Below are positions 1 to 8,192 of a stretch of 64,000 nucleotides of DNA, one piece after another (position 1 is the first letter of the stretch; every line of letters begins with the position of its first letter). The position numbers and the translations under genes were made by a program. Location: positions 48,887-112,886 of the forward strand of contig NZ_BAGN01000115.1 in NCBI RefSeq assembly GCF_000308835.1, read 5' to 3'. Below the pieces are notes generated by a model. The model made no database searches. It was not told the DNA's origin and worked only from the letters and a program-made list of their open reading frames with translations. Source of the stretch: Nocardia vinacea NBRC 16497 (GTDB taxonomy: Bacteria; Actinomycetota; Actinomycetes; Mycobacteriales; Mycobacteriaceae).

Positions 1-86
1 GCATCGGGTCGTGGCTGGCCTTCGGGCGGCTCAATCATGTGCTCGGGCTCGACACGGTATGTGTATTGCCTGGGCATTCGTCGTAG
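1..86 (+). CDS. possible 3' end of a gene entering from the left (partial)
   Basis: The third forward frame is open from the window edge to a TAG at 84-86 and encodes about 27 residues ending VCVLPGHSS. The peptide is moderately hydrophobic and has the composition of a real carboxyl terminus, but it is far too short to assign to a family. The following 200 bases up to 288 hold only short overlapping frames on both strands, with nothing I can defend as a gene. This call rests only on frame openness and could be chance. Confidence 0.22.
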   Translation, partial: IGSWLAFGRLNHVLGLDTVCVLPGHSS

Positions 87-288
87 GGGATGCCTGTGTC
101 CCAGAGATAAATAGGTTTCCGGCGCGGCCGTGGCGACTTACGGTCGTGCCATGTCGTCCGCCGAGCCGAGCACGTGATCGGATGCCGATGGTGCGGGAAC
201 GAATTCGTGGCATGGCCGAGGACGTGACCGAGGAAGACTGCAATCGGCGAACGGCCGCTGCGCGAATTGCCCAGTGGTGCTGACTATT

Positions 289-975
289 TCATTCCAAAGG
301 TGCCCAGTCGATGCCGTCCAGTCGGCTCCACTCGTCGCTGGCCCAGTCCCAGATGAGTTGGGCAACGGTCGCGCCGTCGGTCACTGTGGCGCGCAGGCGT
401 TGGTCGCGGACCGGGTGGTGGATTTCGAGGGTGTAGTCGGTGGCGGAGTTGCGGTGGGCCCGGATGAAACTCTTTGCGTCGTTTCGCTTTTCGGCGATCA
501 GAAATGGGGTGGCGGCCAGCAGGTGGAGTTGGCGGACCCAGTCGAAAATCTCGCGCTGGGTGAGTGAGGAGTATCTGCGTTCACCGCCGATATCGATCGA
601 GGCGTAGCGGCGTATCTCGGGGCTGGTCAAGGTGTTGGACCGCGCATCGTAGATCTCATATGCGAAACCCGCGATGAGGGCTTCGATGAGTTCGCGTACC
701 CGCGGCGCGGCGTAGTCCATAGCGGAGCCGCGAGTCCTGCGGCGATCCACACTGTCAGCGGCGGTTACCCGCACCGAGTCTCCGGCCGCCTCGATCCGCA
801 GCCGGGCGTGCCGGGCAGCGGCCGGAATTCGGCTGTTCCAGCTGTGCAGACCGGCGATTACGGTCTGGTAGAGGTGGTCATCGGCGGGTTGCCCGCGTCT
901 GGATCGAAAATATTGAAGTACGTCCCCCGGCGATGCCGCCGCGCCCGCGGGCAGCACCACGAACTCATAGCTCAT
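289..975 (-). CDS. hypothetical protein, 228 aa
   Basis: I do not recognise the family. The protein is soluble, has no signal peptide or membrane segment, and is rich in Arg, Asp and aromatic residues. Its composition suggests a mixed alpha/beta fold with a C-terminal amphipathic part ending DWASDEWSRLDGIDWAPLE. A TTG lies one codon upstream, but the ATG at 975 is the better start; the upstream GGG is a weak ribosome binding site. It stands alone and is divergent from the ArsR gene that begins about 90 bases away. Codon use matches the surrounding core genes. Confidence 0.7.
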   Translation of the reverse strand: MSYEFVVLPAGAAASPGDVLQYFRSRRGQPADDHLYQTVIAGLHSWNSRIPAAARHARLRIEAAGDSVRVTAADSVDRRRTRGSAMDYAAPRVRELIEALIAGFAYEIYDARSNTLTSPEIRRYASIDIGGERRYSSLTQREIFDWVRQLHLLAATPFLIAEKRNDAKSFIRAHRNSATDYTLEIHHPVRDQRLRATVTDGATVAQLIWDWASDEWSRLDGIDWAPLE

Positions 976-1040
976 CAACCCAATTTAACTCGGCCGCCGA
1001 CACATTCGCCCGCCCTGTTTTCGATCTGAACTCCACTTGA

Positions 1041-1062
1041 TAGGCAAGTAGCTACTTGCCTA
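1041..1062. promoter_or_regulatory. perfect 22-bp palindromic operator before the arsR-type gene
   Basis: The two 11-base arms TAGGCAAGTAG and CTACTTGCCTA are exact reverse complements with no spacer. The dyad ends two bases before the GTG at 1065. ArsR/SmtB dimers bind imperfect 12-2-12-type palindromes that overlap their own promoters, so this is the obvious autoregulatory operator. The position is so close to the start codon that the transcript is probably leaderless or has a very short leader. Confidence 0.75.
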
Positions 1063-1064
1063 TA

Positions 1065-1352
1065 GTGAAGGGTGTGAGCGGCGATGTCTTCAAGGCGCTG
1101 GCCGACCCCACACGTCGGGCGATCCTCGACGAACTGGCCGATCGCGACGGCCAGACCTTGTTCGAGCTTTGCGCGCGGCTCACCATGGGCCATCAGCTCA
1201 CTTCGAGCAGGCAGGCGATTTCGCAGCATCTGGACGTGCTGGCAGCGGCCGGTCTGGTGACCACGCGCCGGGACGGCCGGTACAAATTCCACCATCTGAA
1301 TCGAGAACCACTGCGGCGGCTCACTCACCGCTGGCTTATGGAGGACCGATGA
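1065..1352 (+). CDS. ArsR-family winged-helix transcriptional repressor
   Basis: A 95-residue single-domain DNA-binding protein. The N-terminal FKALADPTRRAILDEL is the classic ArsR/SmtB helix 1, and the recognition region reads SSRQAISQHLDVLAAAGLV followed by the wing TTRRDGRYKFHHLN. There is no metal-binding CXC motif, so the signal is probably an organic ligand or a protein partner, as in the subgroup of ArsR repressors paired with VOC or activator-like domains. Possible starts are TTG 1056, GTG 1065 and GTG 1074. I chose 1065 because the operator dyad ends just before it, although no Shine-Dalgarno sequence is visible. It overlaps the next gene by ATGA, so the two are translationally coupled. 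Confidence 0.88.
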   Translation: MKGVSGDVFKALADPTRRAILDELADRDGQTLFELCARLTMGHQLTSSRQAISQHLDVLAAAGLVTTRRDGRYKFHHLNREPLRRLTHRWLMEDR

Positions 1353-1741
1353 TCCGCATCAATATCACCAGTGTTCTGGTCGACGATCAGGACAAAGCAT
1401 TGCGCTTCTACACCGAGGTGCTCGGCTTCGTGAAGAAGACCGAGGTTCCACTCGGCGAGGCGCGCTGGCTGACGGTCGTGTCACAACAGGAACCGGACGG
1501 CGTCGAATTGCTGTTGGAGCCCGATGGGCATCCGGCGGTCCGGCCGTTCAAGGAGGCGCTGGTCGAGGACGGAATTCCGTTCACGTCGTTCGCGGTGGAC
1601 GATCTGTACGCCGAGTACGAGCGGTTGCGCGGGCTCGGCGTGCGATTCACTCAGGAGCCACTCGATCAGGGTCCGGTTGTCACTGCGGTACTCGACGACA
1701 CCTGCGGCAACCTGATTCAGATCGCCCAGATGAAGGGCTGA
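1349..1741 (+). CDS. VOC-family (glyoxalase/bleomycin-resistance fold) protein
   Basis: A 130-residue protein with the paired beta-alpha-beta-beta-beta modules of the vicinal oxygen chelate superfamily. The first is INITSVLVDDQDKALRFYT, and the second begins at FTSFAVDDLYAEYERLRGLG and closes with DDTCGNLIQIAQ. Members bind a metal or small ligand and act as lyases, dioxygenases or sequestering resistance proteins; the substrate cannot be read from the sequence. The ATG lies inside the ATGA overlap with the ArsR gene, so its expression should follow that repressor. Its terminal Glu-equivalent position is replaced by GNLIQIA, typical of uncharacterised actinobacterial VOC proteins. Confidence 0.85.
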   Translation: MIRINITSVLVDDQDKALRFYTEVLGFVKKTEVPLGEARWLTVVSQQEPDGVELLLEPDGHPAVRPFKEALVEDGIPFTSFAVDDLYAEYERLRGLGVRFTQEPLDQGPVVTAVLDDTCGNLIQIAQMKG

Positions 1742-1744
1742 GGT

Positions 1745-2665
1745 TCAAGCCGTTCGGAGTAGGGCGTCGGCGAGCAGATCCAGCTGGCGACGGGCCTGCA
1801 GTGAGCCGATGCGCAGCACCAGATGCTGCGCACCCGCATCGAGGTACCGTCCGAGCCAATGGACGCATTCGTCGGCGGAACCGCCGAAATAGGCTTGAAT
1901 CGTGGACATTTCGTCCAGCGATCGGCGGTAGTACCGGCGGACGTAGCCGTCGAGTTCGGTACGTGCGGCGGCGGAGTCCGGGTTGATATTGATGGTGGCA
2001 TAGAGGGCGGGGGTGATGCTGCGGGTGGTCTTTTCGCGCAGGGTGTGCCATGCGCGGGCGTAGGCGTCCGGGTCCGGTAGAAACGGTAGCCAGCCGTCGT
2101 AATACCGGGCCACCCGTTCGAGCACTCGAGGTGTGTCACTGCCCGCCAGCCACAGCGGGGGACCGGCCGGGCTCGCGGCGGGGAGAGTGCGGGTCAGATC
2201 ATCGAGTTGCCAGTAGCGGCCGTCAAATTCGGTTCCGCCGGACCAACTCCGGCGCCAGATGGCGACCGTTTCGTCGAGCCGGCCGACGCGTTGGTCGAAA
2301 GGCACACCGACAGCGGCGAACTCGTCCCGGCTCTCGGGTAGCGGGAATCCCGCACCGAGACCGAGGACCAACCGGCCGTTGCTGAGTTGGTCGACGGTGG
2401 CGGCGGTGTGGGCGCCGAGCAGTGGATGACGCAAAGTCGCGGTGAGTGCGGCGGTGCCGAGTTGGACGCGCGCGGTAGTCGCGGCGACGGCGGCGAGCAG
2501 TGGCAGCGGATCGACTCGGGTTCGTGCCAGCGGGGAATCGCCGATCCACACCGAATCGAACCCGGCATCCTCGGCGGCCCGCGCGAACCGGACCAATCCT
2601 GCGGCATCGTGTTCGCCGGTCATCGAGGTTTCGCGGCTGGGTAGCAGCAGGCCGATCTGTGTCAT
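1745..2665 (-). CDS. F420-dependent luciferase-like oxidoreductase
   Basis: A 306-residue bacterial-luciferase-like TIM barrel. Diagnostic stretches are GLVRFARAAEDAGFDSVWIGD near the N-terminus, TARVQLGTAALTATLRHPL, and GRLVLGLGAGFPLPESRDEF in the central cofactor-binding part. Such proteins in mycolata use reduced F420 or FMN to reduce or oxygenate small organic molecules. No substrate can be named. The gene converges on the VOC gene with only three bases between the stop codons, so no separate terminator is present there. The start is an ATG with a poor ribosome binding site. Confidence 0.85.
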   Translation of the reverse strand: MTQIGLLLPSRETSMTGEHDAAGLVRFARAAEDAGFDSVWIGDSPLARTRVDPLPLLAAVAATTARVQLGTAALTATLRHPLLGAHTAATVDQLSNGRLVLGLGAGFPLPESRDEFAAVGVPFDQRVGRLDETVAIWRRSWSGGTEFDGRYWQLDDLTRTLPAASPAGPPLWLAGSDTPRVLERVARYYDGWLPFLPDPDAYARAWHTLREKTTRSITPALYATININPDSAAARTELDGYVRRYYRRSLDEMSTIQAYFGGSADECVHWLGRYLDAGAQHLVLRIGSLQARRQLDLLADALLRTA

Positions 2666-2722
2666 ACCGGCGATCTTCGCCCCGGTCGCCGAATCGGGGC
2701 AATTACCTCGAAGGTAAGCGAC

Positions 2723-3262
2723 CTACCGCGGTTCGAGCTCCGATTGGACGAGATCGTCGGGGAAGGCATACCGCCGAAACGCCCAGTACCGGAACGCCAT
2801 CGCGAGCAGCACGCCCAGAATCTGGCCGGTGATGAAGTTCGAGACGGCCTGGGTGACCGGGCTGACGTGCGGCACCCGGATATCGAGTACATACAGCGCG
2901 ACCGCCTGCGGCAACAGCGTGACACCGATCCCGAGCGCACTGATCGCGAAGAACAGCGCAGCCTCGTGATGCCGCTCCCGGCCGCCCCTGGTCCGGAACG
3001 ACCACTCCCGATTGAGCACATACGACACGATCGTCGCGATCAGCACACCGAGCACGCGCGCGGTGAGCGGCTTCTCGCCCAGCACCGTCAACTTCAGCGC
3101 ATAGACGATCCCGGTGTCGATGAACCAGGTGATCCCACCCACGACGGCGAACTTGAGCAGCTCACGCCGCTGGATCAGATATGACCGGTACGGCTCCGGG
3201 ATCCGGTCGAGCGCAAGCTGGACGAAGGACACGCCCCGCACTATATCCAGCAAATCCGTCAC
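2723..3262 (-). CDS. GtrA-family membrane protein
   Basis: A 179-residue inner-membrane protein with four predicted helices. LLKFAVVGGITWFIDTGIVYAL is the family signature for the first helix, and the second region contains IATIVSYVLNREWSF with the conserved Asn-Arg. GtrA-like proteins help move or present polyprenyl-linked sugars for cell-surface glycosylation; in mycobacteria Rv3789 is a relative working with arabinogalactan synthesis. The start is GTG 3262, although an internal GTG twelve codons later is also possible. It is on the same strand as the luciferase-like gene but nearly 60 bases away. Confidence 0.85.
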   Translation of the reverse strand: MTDLLDIVRGVSFVQLALDRIPEPYRSYLIQRRELLKFAVVGGITWFIDTGIVYALKLTVLGEKPLTARVLGVLIATIVSYVLNREWSFRTRGGRERHHEAALFFAISALGIGVTLLPQAVALYVLDIRVPHVSPVTQAVSNFITGQILGVLLAMAFRYWAFRRYAFPDDLVQSELEPR

Positions 3263-3424
3263 CTCACGTTTCCGACCGTCGATGCCGCTCTAACCCAAGC
3301 ATGCCCGCTCCCGTCGCGCCAGGTAAGTCACCTCCGGTGTTTCGGGCGCGCCGCGTCGGTCAGCGCAACCGGGCTGCTCATGGCACTGTGTCTTACCTGA
3401 CCCATAGTCCGAGGAGGAGCGCTC

Positions 3425-4228
3425 ATGGCCGATGCAGGCAATCTCCGTGTTGTGCTGACCGCAGGGAAGGCACAGGTCAGCATCGCGCCGGAGAATGGCG
3501 GACGGCTGACCAGTTTGCGGGTCGGTGAGCTGGAACTGTTGCGGCAGGGCGCACGGTACGGCGCGTTTCCGATGGCGCCCTGGTGTGGACGGATGGGATT
3601 GGGGCAGTTCCGGTATGACGGCACGTTGCATCAGCTGCCGATCAACGCCGATCCACACGCTATCCACGGCACCGCGCGCGATAGGGCCTGGCACGTCCTC
3701 AGCACCACGGAATCCACCGCCGCGCTGAGCTGCGAGCTCACGGACCCGTGGCCGTATCGCGGGCGAGTCACCCAGGAATTCCAGCTCTCCGAGCACTCGA
3801 TCACCCTGACCATGCGGGTCGAAACAGCGGGCGAGCCGTTTCCGGCGCAGGTCGGTTGGCATCCGTGGTTTCTGCGAAATCTGGGCTCCGGCAAGGACAT
3901 CGAGCTCGACTTCACCCCGGCCGGGCAGGAGGAGCGCGGCCCCGACTATCTGCCGACCGGACGCCGCATTGCCCCGCAACCCGGTCCATGGGATGACTGT
4001 TTTGCGATGCCCGATGGCACCACTGTCACCCTGAACTGGCCCGATGCTCTGGAGCTGACCATCACCAGTCCCGCCGAGTGGGTCGTCGTCTTCGACCAAC
4101 AACCCGAAGCCGCCTGTGTCGAGCCACAATCCGGTCCGCCCAACGGCATCAACACCCACCCGCGGCCGGTCACCGCGAGTGACCCGTTGGAACTGTCCAC
4201 CACTTGGACCTGGCGTTTGCTCGATTGA
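3425..4228 (+). CDS. aldose 1-epimerase (mutarotase-like) protein
   Basis: A 267-residue member of the galactose mutarotase-like superfamily, which interconverts sugar anomers or related carbohydrates. Evidence is ENGGRLTSLRVGELELL at the N-terminus, the conserved His region HAIHGTARDRAW, the second conserved His in VGWHPWFLR and the late acidic element VVFDQQPEAACVEPQSGPPN, which carries the catalytic Glu in relatives. The ATG follows a strong GGAGGAG ribosome binding site at the right spacing. It converges on the tetR gene with only three bases between stops. Confidence 0.85.
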   Translation: MADAGNLRVVLTAGKAQVSIAPENGGRLTSLRVGELELLRQGARYGAFPMAPWCGRMGLGQFRYDGTLHQLPINADPHAIHGTARDRAWHVLSTTESTAALSCELTDPWPYRGRVTQEFQLSEHSITLTMRVETAGEPFPAQVGWHPWFLRNLGSGKDIELDFTPAGQEERGPDYLPTGRRIAPQPGPWDDCFAMPDGTTVTLNWPDALELTITSPAEWVVVFDQQPEAACVEPQSGPPNGINTHPRPVTASDPLELSTTWTWRLLD

Positions 4229-4231
4229 GTC

Positions 4232-4984
4232 CTATGCGCCATCGATCTCGGCGGCCACGCCGTTGAGGATCAATTCCAGCGCGAAGACGAAGTCCTGGTC
4301 GGCGGCATCGGCATCCCCGTCCGGCGGTGATTCGAACAGCGGACTGGCGAACAGTGCGGCCGCCTCCGGGAAGTGGTCCGGATCGACGAGGACGGCCAGC
4401 GTGCGGCGGTAGTTCCGATTGGCCTGTACCTCGTCGAGACCCGTGCCGCGCCGTGCCTCGGTGAGCTGCTGGGTGAGCAGACTCGCTTGCCGCACATGTG
4501 CGCTCACCAGCATCAGGATGCCCGCCTTGGTGGCCCAGGTGAGTCCGGTGTCGGCGAGTGCGCGCAGCGCGGCGTCCATCCAGCCGATCGTGTTCGGACC
4601 ACGGGGCGGCCCGGAGATCGGTACCTGCGGCAGCCACGGATGCGCGGCGTAGACCGCGCGCATCGCATGCGCCCACTGCCGCAGCCCGGCCCGCCACTCG
4701 ATGGGTGCGGTACCGAGATCCGGTGCCGGGCCGATGGCGAAATCGGCCATCAGCTCGAAGAGTTCGTCCTTGGAACCGACGTGGCGGTACAGCGCCATTT
4801 TCGTGAAACCCAGTGTCTGCGCGACCTTCAGCAGCGTGACCGCGCCCAGCCCGGAGCGATCGGCGAGATCCACCGCTGCGTGCACGACCCGGTCGACGTC
4901 CAGTTCCGCCGGTCGGCCGAGCCGTGCGGGTGTCGGGAGTCTCCAGAGCCTGCCCAGGTCGGCGGGCACCGCCTCGTCGGCCAC
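4232..4984 (-). CDS. TetR/AcrR-family repressor with C-terminal TetR_C domain
   Basis: A 250-residue repressor. The helix-turn-helix spans about residues 30-75, with VVHAAVDLADRSGLGAVTL followed by the recognition helix TKMALYRHVGSKDELFELM. The rest is the all-helical ligand and dimer domain. An upstream in-frame extension exists, but GTG 4984 is preferred because GAGGAGG precedes it and it keeps the operator dyads outside the gene. It is divergent from the DUF418 membrane gene and almost certainly controls it together with itself through the dyads at 5020-5072. Confidence 0.88.
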   Translation of the reverse strand: MADEAVPADLGRLWRLPTPARLGRPAELDVDRVVHAAVDLADRSGLGAVTLLKVAQTLGFTKMALYRHVGSKDELFELMADFAIGPAPDLGTAPIEWRAGLRQWAHAMRAVYAAHPWLPQVPISGPPRGPNTIGWMDAALRALADTGLTWATKAGILMLVSAHVRQASLLTQQLTEARRGTGLDEVQANRNYRRTLAVLVDPDHFPEAAALFASPLFESPPDGDADAADQDFVFALELILNGVAAEIDGA

Positions 4985-5019
4985 GGCCTTACCTCCTCGG
5001 GATCGCCGATGCTTTTGGC

Positions 5020-5072
5020 GGATACTAGCCCGAGAGATAGTATATGTTGGATAGTATCCCTTGGATACTATC
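5020..5072. promoter_or_regulatory. paired TetR operator dyads in the divergent promoter
   Basis: Two inverted repeats built on the same half-site sit between the repressor and DUF418 genes. The promoter-proximal one is perfect: GATAGTATCC (5050-5059), a 3-base spacer, then GGATACTATC (5063-5072). The other is looser: GGATACTA (5020-5027) facing GATAGTAT (5035-5042). Shared half-sites in a divergent promoter are the usual layout for a TetR regulator that binds cooperatively and controls both genes. Confidence 0.8.
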
Positions 5073-5089
5073 GATTTGCGGAGAACACA

Positions 5090-6292
5090 ATGACCGATCA
5101 GCTGGTCGCCTCCAGATCCCGGGTGCACGACGTCGATGCCCTGCGCGGCTTCGCCTTGTTGGGCATCTTCATCGTCAATATCACCTTCATGGCCTCGGGT
5201 TATCCCGGCAATCTGGTGATCGACCCCGACTACACCTCCACCCTCGACGATGCCGTGCGCGGACTGTCCGAGGTGTTCGTCGATATGAAGTTCTATCTGC
5301 TGTTCTCATTCCTGTTCGGCTACAGCTTCACCCTGCAGATGGAATCGGCGGCTGCCGCGCGAGCCGCCTTCGAACCGCGGATGCTGCGTCGCATCGGAGG
5401 CCTGTTCGTCCTCGGTGTGCTGCACATCGTGTTCCTGTACGCGGGCGACGTACTCACCACGTATGCGGTGGCGTGCTTGGTGTTGTTCTGGATGCGGCGG
5501 GTCAGCGACCGAACCGCATTGCGCGTCGCGGCGATTCTGTACGGCTTGGTCGTGGGGAGCCTGCTGCTCGGCACTGTGTTCCTCGATGCGTCGGCACTGC
5601 TGCCCTCGACCGCCGAGGCACAGGCCAATGCCGAGAGTGCAACCCAGGCCATGCTCGGCGGTTGGGGCGACATTATCGGCGAACACCTCGACGGCCTCGG
5701 ACTCCTTGTCCTGCAATCTCTTACGCTGCAGGGACCGACCGCACTGGCCATGTTCCTACTCGGCTTGGTGGCGGGCCGTCGCAAACTGCTCGCCCACGTA
5801 CGCGGCGACGAACCCATCCTGCGCCGAATCCAACTCATCGGCTTCCCCATCGGCCTCGCAGGCAGCATCCTGTTCACCATCGGCGGCGGCACCGGCCATA
5901 CCCTTTCGGTAGCGATCAGCGTCGCCACCGCCCCATTCCTCACCGCCGCCTATGTCGCAACTCTGCTGCGAGCAATGCACAGCCCCCACACGTCCTTCAT
6001 CCGCACAGCGCTGGCTCCCGCAGGCCGCATAGCCCTCACCAACTACCTCGCCCAATCAGCAATCGGCCTACTGATCTTCACCGGCATAGGCCTGGCCGCC
6101 GCCGGCACTTTCTCCCCGCTCGCCACCATGTCCACAGCCCTGCTCGTCTTCACCCTCCAACTAGCCCTGAGCGCACTCTGGCTTCACTGGTTCCGCTACG
6201 GCCCCGCCGAATGGACCCTCCGCTGGATCACCAACGCCCAACGCCCCACCTGGCGCAACCCTCCCGGACAGCCAATGCCGAATCAACCATGA
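5090..6292 (+). CDS. DUF418-domain multipass membrane protein
   Basis: A 400-residue integral membrane protein with about nine hydrophobic segments. The N-terminal DVDALRGFALLGIFIVN and the internal FYLLFSFLFGYSF are hallmarks of the YeiB/DUF418 family, whose fold is related to membrane acyltransferases. The C-terminal DUF418 block ends with LHWFRYGPAEWTLRWIT. The function of the family is not firmly known. Local context says it is repressed by the TetR protein. Its stop overlaps the next small ORF by ATGA. Codon use becomes slightly more relaxed toward the 3' end. Confidence 0.88.
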   Translation: MTDQLVASRSRVHDVDALRGFALLGIFIVNITFMASGYPGNLVIDPDYTSTLDDAVRGLSEVFVDMKFYLLFSFLFGYSFTLQMESAAAARAAFEPRMLRRIGGLFVLGVLHIVFLYAGDVLTTYAVACLVLFWMRRVSDRTALRVAAILYGLVVGSLLLGTVFLDASALLPSTAEAQANAESATQAMLGGWGDIIGEHLDGLGLLVLQSLTLQGPTALAMFLLGLVAGRRKLLAHVRGDEPILRRIQLIGFPIGLAGSILFTIGGGTGHTLSVAISVATAPFLTAAYVATLLRAMHSPHTSFIRTALAPAGRIALTNYLAQSAIGLLIFTGIGLAAAGTFSPLATMSTALLVFTLQLALSALWLHWFRYGPAEWTLRWITNAQRPTWRNPPGQPMPNQP

Positions 6293-6570
6293 ATCCCGCA
6301 AGAATCGCTCGCGCGACCGCGAGTTCGCGAGCGGGATTCACCGAGTCGGCCGCCGAGATCGATTTCGGCAACCACGGGGTGATCGCCGACAACGATCCCG
6401 ACGAGCAGGAGAAGATCGTCAAGTTCTGGATGACGAAAACCGAGCAACGCACGATCAGCGGCATGAGCGATGTTGGCTCGACAAAGCGCGCTGTGCCGCC
6501 GGAACAGACTGCCCTATCTTCCTCGGCGCTTGTATGTGCGAGCCGGGGCGAAGCGGACGGGTCCCCATGA
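6289..6570 (+). CDS. small ORF, 93 aa, coupled to both neighbours
   Basis: This frame begins with an ATGA overlap on the DUF418 stop and ends with another ATGA overlap on the next gene, so translation could pass through three genes without a break. Residues 17-47 (ESAAEIDFGNHGVIADNDP followed by DEQEKIVKFW) show strong G/C third-position bias, supporting real coding there; the C-terminal half looks less constrained. That central stretch is weakly reminiscent of the carboxyl part of Tn3-family transposases, so it may instead be a fossil fragment. No membrane segment or known domain is visible. Confidence 0.4.
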   Translation: MNPARIARATASSRAGFTESAAEIDFGNHGVIADNDPDEQEKIVKFWMTKTEQRTISGMSDVGSTKRAVPPEQTALSSSALVCASRGEADGSP

Positions 6571-8192
6571 ATGCGTACAGCACTGTCGGGAGGTCCTGCT
6601 ACGAATTCGTTATGGATTTGTACGCGGTGACGCTCGAGTTGGCCGACCCGCAGACCCGTAACGCCGCCACGGATACGCTTGTCGGCGTTGGCCGAGCGGC
6701 GGTCGAACTGCTGGTGGCGCAGCTCTTGGCGCCCGAACCGTTCGTCGGTGACGAGATCATCGTGTCGGTATTGCGCCGCATCGGCCCACCCGCATATCGG
6801 CAGCTCACCGAAGCGATCGCGAACGTGCCGCTACTCGACGAACCGGCGCGCACTCGCAGAATTCTTGAACTCTGCTGTATCGCAATGGATTTGCCCACCG
6901 ATGACCTGGAGAAGGTGGCGACCTACGCCGATGGGATTGTCAATGGTGATGCGAAGGTCGTGCGTGGTGAGCACGGCTGGCCGCTCCGGCCGGGGAATGT
7001 CGCCAGGCAGATCGGCGATGATCGGGCGGTCGCTTACGCGCCGTTGCTGATTCCGGTGCTGGCCCACGCCTCGGCTCGCTACGAGGCTGCGGCGGTTTTC
7101 GCGAAGCTGGGTCCTGCGACGCTGCCACTATTGCATGCCACCAGGCGCGCACCGATTCCGGAGCGCCGCGGTGCTCTGCTGGCGCTGGTCCGGCTCGGCT
7201 GGCGGCAACTCGACACACCCGATCTCACCGCGTTGGCGCGGCTCATCGCCGCGAAGATTGCCGTGGAGATACCAAGACCTATCGTGCCTCAGGGCGAATG
7301 GTATGCCGTCGAGACCGACGATCAAGTCGCTGTGCTCGACGCGTTCGACCTCCACGATCCGATTCCCGCGACCTGGTGCATGGGCACCCACCCCTGGCGC
7401 AACGCCGAAGCGGGTAGGCCGTTCGAACGGAGCTACTCCGAACACCACGACTGCACCCGCATGTACGTCAGCCCGGTATTGAACGGCTGGACACTGGTTT
7501 TCGGCAACCCTGTGCTGACGCGCGAGGGCGACGCCCACGAACGCGAGATCGAGCTGAGGCGCCGGCACCCGATCACGATCGAGGATGTGCTCGAGATAGA
7601 CCCGCCTTCTGAGCGTGAGCTTCGAGAATCCCGCTGCATCGAGCTGAGCAGGCGATTCGGGCGCGCGCAGTGGTACAACCTCATAGAGGATGGTGGCTGT
7701 GGCGACCGGTGGGGATGGTGCATGGCCGAGCACGGTCGACTACAACGCTACTACGTACACGACTGGTACCAAGACGACGCTGATCGGGATTTCGACCATT
7801 TCGGCGCGCCACATCCCGCCGAAGCCGGTCTGCGACATCACGACGAGCGGCAGTGGTTGTCCGACAACGGATTCAACGGAGACGAGTGGGCCTCCTACAC
7901 CCGCGATGCGAGGTTTCGCGTCGAAAACGCGGAACCGACACCGTGGGGCGCCCCCCAACCGCTCGACCATCTCAGCCTGTGGCGCCAGTTCCAGCAGGTA
8001 ACCGGAATCCCCGATCTGGCGACACCACTCAATGTCGCCGCGAAGGCGTCGGTCGACCCGGCAGGACTCGGTCCGCACACGCGCGTGCAGGGTCACGGCG
8101 TACTCGCGCTAACCGTTTGCGGCCTGCACAAGGGCCATCACGGCGCATTCTCCATCGACGAGGAATGGCGCAATCCCGAGTCCGTTGAATGA
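6567..8192 (+). CDS. large hypothetical protein with HEAT-like N-terminal half
   Basis: A 541-residue soluble protein. Roughly residues 1-230 are helical and repetitive (LLVAQLLAPEPFVGDEIIVS, VLRRIGPPAYRQLTEAIANV, PLLIPVLAHASARYEAAAVF), resembling HEAT/armadillo repeats. The second half is Trp- and His-rich: WCMGTHPWRN near 280, a GWTLVFGNP strand, then LSRRFGRAQWYNLIEDGG and WGWCMAEHGRLQRYY. The second half resembles actinobacterial proteins of unknown function that occur near polymorphic-toxin or immunity loci, but I cannot name it. ATG 6567 lies in an ATGA overlap; an in-frame ATG at 6534 is less likely. Its last 84 bases overlap the antisense dapA-like gene. Confidence 0.7.
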   Translation: MNAYSTVGRSCYEFVMDLYAVTLELADPQTRNAATDTLVGVGRAAVELLVAQLLAPEPFVGDEIIVSVLRRIGPPAYRQLTEAIANVPLLDEPARTRRILELCCIAMDLPTDDLEKVATYADGIVNGDAKVVRGEHGWPLRPGNVARQIGDDRAVAYAPLLIPVLAHASARYEAAAVFAKLGPATLPLLHATRRAPIPERRGALLALVRLGWRQLDTPDLTALARLIAAKIAVEIPRPIVPQGEWYAVETDDQVAVLDAFDLHDPIPATWCMGTHPWRNAEAGRPFERSYSEHHDCTRMYVSPVLNGWTLVFGNPVLTREGDAHEREIELRRRHPITIEDVLEIDPPSERELRESRCIELSRRFGRAQWYNLIEDGGCGDRWGWCMAEHGRLQRYYVHDWYQDDADRDFDHFGAPHPAEAGLRHHDERQWLSDNGFNGDEWASYTRDARFRVENAEPTPWGAPQPLDHLSLWRQFQQVTGIPDLATPLNVAAKASVDPAGLGPHTRVQGHGVLALTVCGLHKGHHGAFSIDEEWRNPESVE

